From an uncultured Clostridia bacterium (GTDB taxonomy: Bacteria > Bacillota > Clostridia > Christensenellales > DTU072): DNA of 64,000 nt. The DNA is taken from the NCBI GenBank assembly GCA_944362765.1, contig CALVTP010000007.1:1-64000 (forward strand). Reading direction: 5' to 3'. The notes under the pieces were generated by a model. The model ran no database searches. It saw only the letters and a program-made list of their open reading frames with translations, and was not told where the DNA came from. Both the position numbers and the translations under genes were made by a program. The stretch's first letter is position 1, and the number at the start of each line of letters is the position of its first letter. Positions 57,795 through 64,000 of this stretch are shown piece by piece.

Positions 57795-58559
57795 ATGATT
57801 AATATCGGAGCGCAGCTTTTCACTTTCAGAAACGTTTTAAACGAACTAAACGACTTAAAAAGCGTCTTCGGATTACTTCGAGAGGAGGGCGGGGGCTCGG
57901 CGCAACTCAGCGGCTTGAAATTCGGTTACGACGCCGCCGAATGCCGTGCCCTCGCCTCGGATTACGGCATTGAACTTCCGCTGACGCACACTCCGTGGAA
58001 GAAAATCAGGGAAGAAACGGATAAGGTTATAGACGACCACTTAGCGCTCGGCGCCTGCATGGTGGGACTCGGGATGATGCCCGGGGAGTACAAGAACTCC
58101 GACGGCTTGAAGCGGTTTACCGGTGAAGTCAACGAAGTGGCGGAAAAGCTGAAAGCGGCGGGGCTGCTGTTCGGCTACCACAACCACGCCTTCGAGTTCG
58201 GGCGCGCCTACGGCGACGAGCGGCGTATATTCGACGTGTTGAAGGCGGAGTGCCCCGACATCCACTTCATTTTCGACACCTATTGGTGTTATTTTGCGGG
58301 CTTCGACCCAGTGCGGGAGCTGGAAGGCTTGAAGGGGCGGGCGCGCTGCATCCACTTCAAGGACGGCAGGAAATTGTGGAAGATACCGCTTATAAAGGCG
58401 GTAGGCGACGGAAAACTCGACTTTAAAGGCATCATAAAGGCGGCGGAGGACGCAGGCGTCGAGTACGCTCTTATCGAGCACGACTTTGCGAAGGATCCCT
58501 TCGAGGTGACCGGGCGCTCGCTCAGGTACTTAAAATCGATCTACCCTGCGAAAAACTAG
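57795..58559 (+). CDS. Sugar phosphate isomerase/epimerase (xylose isomerase-like TIM barrel)
   Basis: 254 residues of the AP-endonuclease-2/xylose-isomerase-like family, metal-dependent enzymes acting on sugars, inositol or related polyols. Metal and catalytic positions are recognisable: GYHNHAFEF, FIFDTYW, CIHFKDG and ALIEHDF. The length is typical of stand-alone members. A short GGAG precedes the ATG. The VOC gene begins 6 bp after its stop, and the two probably form a two-gene operon. The exact substrate is unknown. Confidence 0.88.
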   Translation: MINIGAQLFTFRNVLNELNDLKSVFGLLREEGGGSAQLSGLKFGYDAAECRALASDYGIELPLTHTPWKKIREETDKVIDDHLALGACMVGLGMMPGEYKNSDGLKRFTGEVNEVAEKLKAAGLLFGYHNHAFEFGRAYGDERRIFDVLKAECPDIHFIFDTYWCYFAGFDPVRELEGLKGRARCIHFKDGRKLWKIPLIKAVGDGKLDFKGIIKAAEDAGVEYALIEHDFAKDPFEVTGRSLRYLKSIYPAKN

Positions 58560-58565
58560 TGCGAT

Positions 58566-59102
58566 ATGGCAAAATCTACCGTCAAATTCGGAAAAATCGG
58601 GCATATAGGTATCGTCGTTAAGGACTTGGAAGAAGCGCGGGCGCGCTACTCCGCGTTTCTGGGGACAGACAAGTGGTACGAGTTGGTCTATGACGCTCCG
58701 CCGGAACTGTATTACCTGGGTTCGAAGCGGGAGTGCAACGTCAGGCTGCTGTTCGGCGGCAAGGGGCACACCGTGATAGAGCTTATTAAAAGCGAAGGCG
58801 ACGACAACATTTATACGGCGTTTTTGGAGCGCCACGGCGAAATGATCCATCACGCCGAATACAACGTCGCAAACCTCGAAAAGGCGATAGCCGCTGCGGA
58901 AAAAGCGGGGCTTAAAGTTTTACAGCACGCAAGTTTTTATTCCGCGGGAGCTCTGGTAAGGTACGCTTACGTAGGAGTCTCCGAGGACGACGCCGTCTTC
59001 GAACTCATCGAAACCACCCTTCCGATCGGCATAAAAAAGGGCGATCTGCCGTTTGAAACTCAACTTGCCGCGCTTACCGGCAACTATAAGCGGATAAAAT
59101 GA
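58566..59102 (+). CDS. VOC-family (glyoxalase/dioxygenase-fold) protein
   Basis: 178 residues with two beta-alpha-beta-beta-beta halves: GKIGHIGIVVKDLEEARARY with a metal-ligand-like His, then HTVIELIKSEGD, HHAEYNVANLEKAIAAAE, and the terminal AVFELIETT with a Glu. This resembles methylmalonyl-CoA epimerase and lactoylglutathione lyase relatives. There is no clear ribosome binding site; translation may be coupled to the isomerase gene 6 bp upstream. The substrate is unknown; the neighbour suggests a carbohydrate-derived compound. Confidence 0.82.
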   Translation: MAKSTVKFGKIGHIGIVVKDLEEARARYSAFLGTDKWYELVYDAPPELYYLGSKRECNVRLLFGGKGHTVIELIKSEGDDNIYTAFLERHGEMIHHAEYNVANLEKAIAAAEKAGLKVLQHASFYSAGALVRYAYVGVSEDDAVFELIETTLPIGIKKGDLPFETQLAALTGNYKRIK

Positions 59103-59256
59103 GCGCTTTTCCCGGCGCGGACGAAGCGGACGCGCTTTCTTTTCCGGAAAAATTAAAAAAATTTGAAATTTGTTGTAACCTTTTCTTTTGCGGGGAGTCT
59201 TTTAGGTGAAAGGGACAAAAATCCCGACGAAGAAAAAAGAAAAGGAGAAAGAATAT

Positions 59257-60075
59257 ATGAAAAAATTGATTATCGTATTGATAGCCGTCATCGTGGCGGC
59301 GGGCATAACGGTAGGGGTGCTGGCGGGAACCGGCGTCATATATGTAGCCAAGGCGGGTGAAATAGACCGCGAAGGCGCAAAGGATATTGCGCTCGGAAAC
59401 GCCAACCTCACCATCGAACAGGTCTACGACCTCGACGTCGACCGCGAAAGACGGGGCGGAGAGATCATCTACGAAGTCGAATTCAAAATCGAAGGCGTCG
59501 AACACCACTATACGCTGGACGTAAACGGCAACGTGCTCGCTCACAGAACCGAAATTGACGACGATCACGCGGGCGGTCAATGGGGACAGGGCGGTCAGGG
59601 ACAGGGCGGTCAAGGCGCCGGAAACCAAGGATCCCAGAACTATATCGGAAGCGCTGCAGCGACAGATACGGCGCTGGCGGCGGCGGGCGTCACCCCTGAC
59701 GAAGTCTATGATCTCGAGTGCGAAGTCGAACACGAACACGGACAACGCTTTTACGAAGTCGAATTCGAAGTAGGGGGATACGAGTACGAAGTCAGAGTCG
59801 ATGTCTTTACCGGCGAGGTGTTGTGGAGCAACATCCCCGGAGAAGGTATGCTGAGCCCCGACGACGTAAAAGAGCTGGTTTGCGAAGCCTTGACGAAGGA
59901 CTACCCCGAAATCGCCGGGAAAAACCTCCACTTCGATATCGAGCTTACCGTATTCCAAGGGCAACAGGCTTACGAAGTCGAATTCGAATGCCGCGAACTC
60001 CGTAAGGAATTCACCTACTTCGTCAACGCCGCAAACGGAACCGTGCTTCCCAGCTACCCCGAATTGGACGACTAG
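59257..60075 (+). CDS. Exported PepSY-repeat protein
   Basis: 272 residues. An N-terminal hydrophobic segment (about residues 3-32) exports or anchors it. Three PepSY-type domains follow: about 36-90 (AKDIALGNANLTIEQVYDLD), 125-190 and 200-272, separated after the first by a Gly/Gln linker (GGQWGQGGQGQGGQGAGNQG). PepSY domains are extracellular modules often found with proteases or sensors and may act as inhibitors or ligand sensors. The start at 59257 has AAGGAGA; an open frame from 59206 lacks such a site. The ECF sigma gene starts 1 bp after the stop, so this protein is probably part of that switch, as sensor, target or both. Confidence 0.85.
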   Translation: MKKLIIVLIAVIVAAGITVGVLAGTGVIYVAKAGEIDREGAKDIALGNANLTIEQVYDLDVDRERRGGEIIYEVEFKIEGVEHHYTLDVNGNVLAHRTEIDDDHAGGQWGQGGQGQGGQGAGNQGSQNYIGSAAATDTALAAAGVTPDEVYDLECEVEHEHGQRFYEVEFEVGGYEYEVRVDVFTGEVLWSNIPGEGMLSPDDVKELVCEALTKDYPEIAGKNLHFDIELTVFQGQQAYEVEFECRELRKEFTYFVNAANGTVLPSYPELDD

Positions 60076-60076
60076 T

Positions 60077-60589
60077 ATGCGACGGGACGCGATAGAGGAA
60101 CTGTATAAGCGGTATTACAACGACGCGCTCCTCTACTCGCTGACCATAGCAGGCGATAAACAGTTGGCGGAAGATGCCGTGCAGAGCGCCTTTTATAAGG
60201 CGCTGCTGCTGTCCGACGACAGCGTGAAGAACTTTAAAAGCTGGCTGCTCAGAGTGTGCAGGAACGAATTGTTTACGCGGCTGAAACGCGCCGGGCGCTC
60301 CGAACGCCTCTCCCCGGAAAGAGAAGCCGTGCTGACCGACGAGGCGGAGTCCGCCGTCGAAAACATCATCCGCCGCGAGGAATACCGTGCGCTGCACCGC
60401 GCGATGGCGTTATTGAAAGCCGCCGAAAGGGAGTATCTGACGTTATATTACTTCGAAGAGCTCCCCCTTCCGGAAATGGCGGCGGTACTTCAAAAGAGTG
60501 AAACGGCAACGAAAGTGGGACTGTTCAGAGCGCGCGAAAGACTGAAAGAAATATTCGAAGCCATATACGAAAATAACCATAAGGAGTAG
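60077..60589 (+). CDS. ECF-type RNA polymerase sigma factor
   Basis: 170 residues. Region 2 is LYKRYYNDALLYSLTIAG then LAEDAVQSAFYKALL and FKSWLLRVCRNELF; region 4 is LTLYYFEELPLPEMAAVLQ then SETATKVGLFRARERLKEI. Both are typical for ECF sigma factors, with no region 3. It sits between a PepSY protein (1 bp upstream) and a membrane protein (4 bp downstream), the usual place for a sigma/anti-sigma pair. It has no strong ribosome binding site of its own, so translation is likely coupled to the PepSY gene. Its target promoters, possibly its own operon, are unknown. Confidence 0.93.
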   Translation: MRRDAIEELYKRYYNDALLYSLTIAGDKQLAEDAVQSAFYKALLLSDDSVKNFKSWLLRVCRNELFTRLKRAGRSERLSPEREAVLTDEAESAVENIIRREEYRALHRAMALLKAAEREYLTLYYFEELPLPEMAAVLQKSETATKVGLFRARERLKEIFEAIYENNHKE

Positions 60590-60593
60590 ATAA

Positions 60594-61151
60594 ATGAGAT
60601 TCGACGAGGCATACGAAAAGGTGTTGAACGGCACCGCTACCGACGAAGAAAAAGAGTACGTCCGCGAGCAGGTAAAGAAAGCCGAGCAGATAGACAATCT
60701 CTTAAGAAGCGAAGAAAGGGCTCCCGTAACAACAACTGCGGATACCGAAACCGTCAGAAAAGCCAGGAAACAATTTACGATGAAAGGCGCTGTCATCGTC
60801 GTGATGATAGTCATGCTCTGTCTTATCATCGTAGCGGGCGCGGTATGCGGCGGGGTATTCGGAACCGCCGTCGGTGCTGCAAGGAAAGCCGATTTGATTT
60901 CCTCCGCCGAAGCGCAGCGGATAGCAGAAGACGCTGCCGTCAACAGGGTGGCGGAGCGGGAGGATGGCGAACTCACGCCCCACATAAAGGAATTCGACAA
61001 GGAGCTGGAGATTGCTCCGAAGCTGAATGAGTCGGTATATATTTATACATTTGACATTCAGATAGCGACCGACAGATGGATGTACGAGGTGGAAGTGGAG
61101 GTCAACGCCAAGACGGGGCAAACGCGGATCGTCGACCTTGACATGGAGTGA
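60594..61151 (+). CDS. Putative membrane anti-sigma factor with extracytoplasmic PepSY-like domain
   Basis: 185 residues. The cytoplasmic N-terminus (about 1-62, FDEAYEKVLNGTATDEEKEYV) is acidic and helical, as in sigma-binding domains, but I see no zinc-binding HxxxCxxC. One membrane helix follows (about 64-90, VIVVMIVMLCLIIVAG). The outside part (about 95-185, ISSAEAQRIAEDAAV and YEVEVEVNAKTGQTRIVD) has a PepSY shape, like the first gene of the operon. AAGGAG overlaps the sigma stop codon. By position it should hold the sigma factor at the membrane and release it on a signal; this is inference. A terminator follows at 61229. Confidence 0.75.
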   Translation: MRFDEAYEKVLNGTATDEEKEYVREQVKKAEQIDNLLRSEERAPVTTTADTETVRKARKQFTMKGAVIVVMIVMLCLIIVAGAVCGGVFGTAVGAARKADLISSAEAQRIAEDAAVNRVAEREDGELTPHIKEFDKELEIAPKLNESVYIYTFDIQIATDRWMYEVEVEVNAKTGQTRIVDLDME

Positions 61152-61228
61152 GTTAAAAGGCGGTTTTGCCATTAAATCGGTCAAAGCCCGACGCTCACTT
61201 AAAACGAAAAAACAGCCATTTTTTGCAG

Positions 61229-61252
61229 ACTCCGCCTTCGGGCGGAGTTTTT
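61229..61252 (+). terminator. Intrinsic terminator of the PepSY-sigma operon
   Basis: ACTCCGCC - TTCG - GGCGGAGTTTTT: an 8-bp stem with a UUCG-type loop and T run. Confidence 0.9.
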
Positions 61253-61274
61253 CCGGAAAAGAGAAGCTTTCGTC

Positions 61275-61303
61275 TTTTCAAAGGGCGGAGGATGTGGTAC
61301 AAT
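61275..61303 (+). promoter_or_regulatory. Promoter of the P1-family peptidase gene
   Basis: TTTTCA (61275-61280), 17-bp spacer, TACAAT (61298-61303) with an extended TG at 61295. GGAGGG at 61323 and ATG at 61332 follow. Confidence 0.65.
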
Positions 61304-61331
61304 TAAAGGAAGAAAATTTTACGGAGGGCGT

Positions 61332-62288
61332 ATGCTGGACGGCTTCAAAATAGGACACTTTACCGACGAACGGAAAAAGACGGGCGTTTCGGTGTTTTTG
61401 GCGGAGCGCGGCGCCGTGGGCGGCGTTTCGGTGCGGGGAGCCGCTCCCGCGACGAGGGAGACCGATCTGTTGGATCCGTTGAAGTCGGTGCAGGAGATAA
61501 ACGCCGTCGTGCTTTCGGGGGGCTCGGCTTTCGGACTGGAGGCGGCTTCGGGAGTGCAACAATTCCTTTTTGAAGGCGGTTTCGGTTATAATGCAGGGAA
61601 GTACCGTGTGCCGATAGTCGTCGGAGCTTCCGTTTACGACCTCGAATACGGCGAGTTCGGCTTCCCCGACAAACAGGCGGGTTACGAGGCGGCAAAAGCG
61701 GCGGCAAGCGGTAATTTTTCACGCGGCGGGATAGGCGCCGCGGCGGGCGCCACCATCAGCAAGGCGCTCGGCATGTCAACCGCCGTCAAAACTTCGCTCG
61801 GGGTGCAGACTTACGCGATGAACGGACTTGAAATAGCCGTATTTTCGGTGGTGAATGCGCTGGGAGACGTCGTCGAAAACGGAAAAATCGTTGCGGGCGC
61901 AATGACTGAAGACGGAAAACCCGTCGGAATGCGTCGCGTCATGACGATGAGTTCGGTCGATCCGAAGCCCTCCAACACGACGATAACCTGTATATTGACG
62001 AACGCCGTTTTAAACAAGGTGGAAGCCAATATCCTTGCGGATCTTGCGCATGACGGCTATGCCGAGGCTATTTCACCGGTGCACACTATGTTTGACGGCG
62101 ACGCCGTATTCGTCATGGCTTCCGGGGATAAAGCCGTCGAATTCAACATGCTGACGGCGCTCATTGCGCCGCTTACGGCAAAAGCCATTCGCTCTTCGGT
62201 GAAAGAGGGGGCGGAACCGATAGCGGAGAGGGTCAATCCGCTTTTGTACTCCTTTTTCAAGCGTGCCTGGAAGAGCCGCAAACAATAA
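61332..62288 (+). CDS. P1-family peptidase (DmpA/NylC-like N-terminal nucleophile hydrolase)
   Basis: 318 residues. This family cleaves itself to expose a serine or threonine nucleophile and hydrolyses N-terminal D- or L-amino acids, beta-peptides or amide oligomers. Hallmarks: GHFTDERKKTGVSVF, VRGAAPATRETDLL, NAVVLSGGSAFGLEAA, RGGIGAAAGAT and the processing site KPSNTTI with Asn215-Thr216, like NylC (Asn-Thr) rather than DmpA (Gly-Ser). No signal peptide. The start has GGAGGG and its own promoter. It could take part in peptide scavenging; the substrate is not known. Confidence 0.9.
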   Translation: MLDGFKIGHFTDERKKTGVSVFLAERGAVGGVSVRGAAPATRETDLLDPLKSVQEINAVVLSGGSAFGLEAASGVQQFLFEGGFGYNAGKYRVPIVVGASVYDLEYGEFGFPDKQAGYEAAKAAASGNFSRGGIGAAAGATISKALGMSTAVKTSLGVQTYAMNGLEIAVFSVVNALGDVVENGKIVAGAMTEDGKPVGMRRVMTMSSVDPKPSNTTITCILTNAVLNKVEANILADLAHDGYAEAISPVHTMFDGDAVFVMASGDKAVEFNMLTALIAPLTAKAIRSSVKEGAEPIAERVNPLLYSFFKRAWKSRKQ

Positions 62289-62311
62289 AAAACCTTATGG
62301 CGGGTGATAAA

Positions 62312-62989
62312 ATGAATGCAAGAAAGATAATTTCATTGGTGTTGGAAGCAGCGATAGTCGCTTCGATGATAACGGGCGTAGTGCTGACTTCGGGACTGGC
62401 GGGCGGTTTCATGGGCGGAGCCACCACCTTTTTATACTTCACCATTCAATCCAATCTTTGGATGGGGGCAATAGCTTTCGTCATGGCGTGTTTTACATTG
62501 GCGGAGCTTCTCGGCAGAAAAAAGGGAGCACCGAGGGCGGTTTTGATGATGAAATACGTCTTTACGGTCTCTATCACGCTGACGGGCGTGGTTTTTTGCG
62601 GAGTGCTGGCGCCGACGATGCCGGGGGCGTTCGGCTCCGCTGCCAACGTGTTGACGCACGTCGTGGTGCCGCTGCTGTCCGTTGTCGACCTTTTCGTGGC
62701 AGACGCGCCGCAGGGGTTGAAGTACAAAGAGATGTTTTATACATGGATTCCGCCGCTGTATTACCTCGGGTTTGCGACGGTGGGTTATTTCCTCGATTGG
62801 AACTTCGGCATGGGCAACAACTATCCTTACTTTTTCCTGAATTGGGATTCGCCCGCGGGCGCTTTCGGGTTTACCGATGACCCGGTTTACTTCATGGGCA
62901 GCTTCTATTGGATAATAGTGTTGCTGATTTTCGTGTCGCTGGTGGCGATGTTGTACCTGGCGCTCCTTAGGCGAAGGGCGAAGCGCTGA
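62312..62989 (+). CDS. Pr6Pr-like multispanning membrane protein
   Basis: 225 residues with six predicted membrane helices, starting at about residues 5-27, 35-60, 75-98, 107-130, 150-170 and 195-220. The motifs YFTIQSN, LTHVVVPLLSVVDLF and PYFFLNWDSP resemble the Pr6Pr family, whose function is unknown. I chose ATG 62312 because GGCGGGTGAT lies just in front; ATG 62297 would add five residues but lacks a binding site. It is 24 bp after the peptidase gene, so probably in the same operon. Confidence 0.75.
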   Translation: MNARKIISLVLEAAIVASMITGVVLTSGLAGGFMGGATTFLYFTIQSNLWMGAIAFVMACFTLAELLGRKKGAPRAVLMMKYVFTVSITLTGVVFCGVLAPTMPGAFGSAANVLTHVVVPLLSVVDLFVADAPQGLKYKEMFYTWIPPLYYLGFATVGYFLDWNFGMGNNYPYFFLNWDSPAGAFGFTDDPVYFMGSFYWIIVLLIFVSLVAMLYLALLRRRAKR

Positions 62990-63032
62990 AAAGGCGTCAG
63001 CCGAACGCATTGAAACTCCGCTAAGAAAGTCA

Positions 63033-63062
63033 TTGTAAATTGTTCGCGGGGTATGCTATACT
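63033..63062 (+). promoter_or_regulatory. dnaA promoter placed to give a leaderless transcript
   Basis: TTGTAA (63033-63038), 18-bp spacer, TATACT (63057-63062) with an extended TG at 63054. The start codon ATG begins at 63069, six bases after the -10, exactly where transcription should begin. No Shine-Dalgarno sequence is possible in such a message. Confidence 0.6.
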
Positions 63063-63068
63063 TTTGAT

Positions 63069-64000
63069 ATGATTGACTTAAAGAGGATCTGGCAGGATGT
63101 TTGCCAAAAGATAATAGGGCTCGAGGGCGTCAACGCCATTTCCTACTCTGTGTGGATAGAGCCGCTGAAACCGCTCTGCGTAAAGGATAACGAGCTGATT
63201 CTCCTTGCTCCGACGCAGAACATGAAGCATGTCGTCAACCGCTCCTACCGCGAACCGATAAAAGCCGCGTTGAAAAGCGTCGGAAGCTTTTTCAGCGACG
63301 TCAGAATCGTCACCGAGGACGAAAAGCCCTTCTACCTCGACGAGATAGCCGAGTATACCGCCGAAGACCACTCCGAAGAGGAGCGTCCCTCGCAATTTAT
63401 CGCAAGGTATACCTTCGATAATTTCGTAGTCGGCGAGTCCAATAAACTTGCCTTCCATGCCGCGCAGTCCGTCGCGAAGAGCCCCGGGGTATCCGACAAC
63501 GCCTATCTGTCCTTCAATCCGCTGTTCCTGTACGGCGGAGTGGGGCTCGGGAAAACTCACCTTCTCCACTCGATAGGGAATTACGTCAACGAGCACAGCC
63601 CCAATCTGAAAGTGCTGTATACCCCAACCGAACAGCTGACGAACGACTACGTCGAAGCCATCTCCAACAACCGCAACGAAAAAGGGGTATTTAACCTCCA
63701 CGCCTTCCGCGAAAAGTACCGCACAGTAGATATGCTGATGTTGGACGACGTGCAATTTCTGCAAAAGCGCACCGGCTTGCAGGAAGTCGTCTTCCACATT
63801 TTTAACGAACTCTATCAGGCGGGGAAACAAATTGTATTGACTTCCGACAGACCTCCGTCGGAGATAGCTACGTTGGAAGACAGATTGCGTTCGCGTTTCG
63901 AAGGCGGCTTAATTGCCGACATTGGGGTTCCTAACCTTGAAATGCGGATAGCCATAGTGCGAAAAAAGATGATTTTGGAAAAGATTGCCGTCAACGACGA
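63069..64000 (+). CDS. dnaA: Chromosomal replication initiator DnaA (5' part, cut by the window end)
   Basis: About 310 codons are present and open to the window edge. DnaA binds origin DnaA boxes and melts the origin in its ATP form. Domain I starts MIDLKRIWQDVCQKI; after an acidic linker the AAA+ domain begins YTFDNFVVGESNKLAFHAA, with Walker A GGVGLGKTH (Lys162), Walker B MLMLDDVQF (Asp226-227), TSDRPPSEI (sensor I) and the RLRSRFEGGL arginine-finger box. The C-terminal DNA-binding domain is outside the window. The upstream neighbour is a membrane-protein gene rather than the common rpmH-rnpA side, and the 79-bp gap has no DnaA box. Confidence 0.97.
   Translation, partial: MIDLKRIWQDVCQKIIGLEGVNAISYSVWIEPLKPLCVKDNELILLAPTQNMKHVVNRSYREPIKAALKSVGSFFSDVRIVTEDEKPFYLDEIAEYTAEDHSEEERPSQFIARYTFDNFVVGESNKLAFHAAQSVAKSPGVSDNAYLSFNPLFLYGGVGLGKTHLLHSIGNYVNEHSPNLKVLYTPTEQLTNDYVEAISNNRNEKGVFNLHAFREKYRTVDMLMLDDVQFLQKRTGLQEVVFHIFNELYQAGKQIVLTSDRPPSEIATLEDRLRSRFEGGLIADIGVPNLEMRIAIVRKKMILEKIAVND

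Overview
The window looks like a chromosomal segment of an anaerobic, Gram-positive bacterium of the class Clostridia (phylum Bacillota). The evidence is the Firmicutes-type translation-factor cluster (L7Ae-like protein, rpsL, rpsG, fusA, tuf), strong AGGAGG ribosome binding sites, textbook sigma-A promoters with 17-bp spacers, lipoproteins with a lipobox but no sign of an outer membrane, and an exosporium-style collagen-like protein. Genes are moderately GC-rich while the intergenic repeats are AT-rich. The style (giant MBG/GLUG/Ig-like surface proteins, InlB-type repeat lipoproteins) resembles uncultured gut Clostridia, but species assignment is inference. No rRNA, tRNA, CRISPR array or prophage is seen.

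Layout. Positions 1-2560 hold no gene but a dense mosaic of repeats: a duplicated promoter-plus-noncoding module, a degenerate ~77-bp array, and small hairpin elements bounded by 17-bp inverted repeats. Positions 2642-7500 hold the translation cluster, with tuf having its own promoter. Positions 7560-9430 hold a dead IS200-type element, a structured-RNA-like stretch, a 67-codon orphan gene, and further copies of the same repeat families, several in opposite orientation, so the translation cluster is bracketed by related repeats. Positions 9735-16131 carry a degenerate alpha/beta hydrolase, a GH31 alpha-glycosidase and mfd in one direction. Positions 16415-25071 carry an ABC exporter (ATPase, permease) followed by two large paralogous membrane-anchored Ig-like/beta-helix proteins. 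Positions 25277-30397 hold metabolic genes: a GT2-TPR glycosyltransferase, an amidohydrolase, a prolyl-iminopeptidase-like hydrolase, queH and an aldo/keto reductase.

Positions 30971-35229 encode two tandem InlB-repeat lipoproteins, followed by a 148-bp tandem duplication carrying a terminator. A glutamate-5-kinase-like amino acid kinase then converges on a collagen-like protein across a shared terminator. Positions 38104-57674 (over 19 kb) encode two giant surface proteins of 3033 and 3455 residues. The last part holds a sugar isomerase and a VOC protein, a three-gene PepSY / ECF sigma / membrane anti-sigma-like unit, a P1-family peptidase, a Pr6Pr-like membrane protein and the 5' part of dnaA, which runs off the window.

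Themes. Over half of the window encodes cell-surface or secreted proteins, and these occur repeatedly as adjacent pairs (two beta-helix proteins, two lipoproteins, two giants). The most unusual signals are the noncoding repeat system around the translation cluster, the ABC exporter with its paired cargo-like proteins, the PepSY-linked ECF switch, an S12 protein with arginine at the streptomycin-critical position 88, and a dnaA gene whose promoter predicts a leaderless mRNA.
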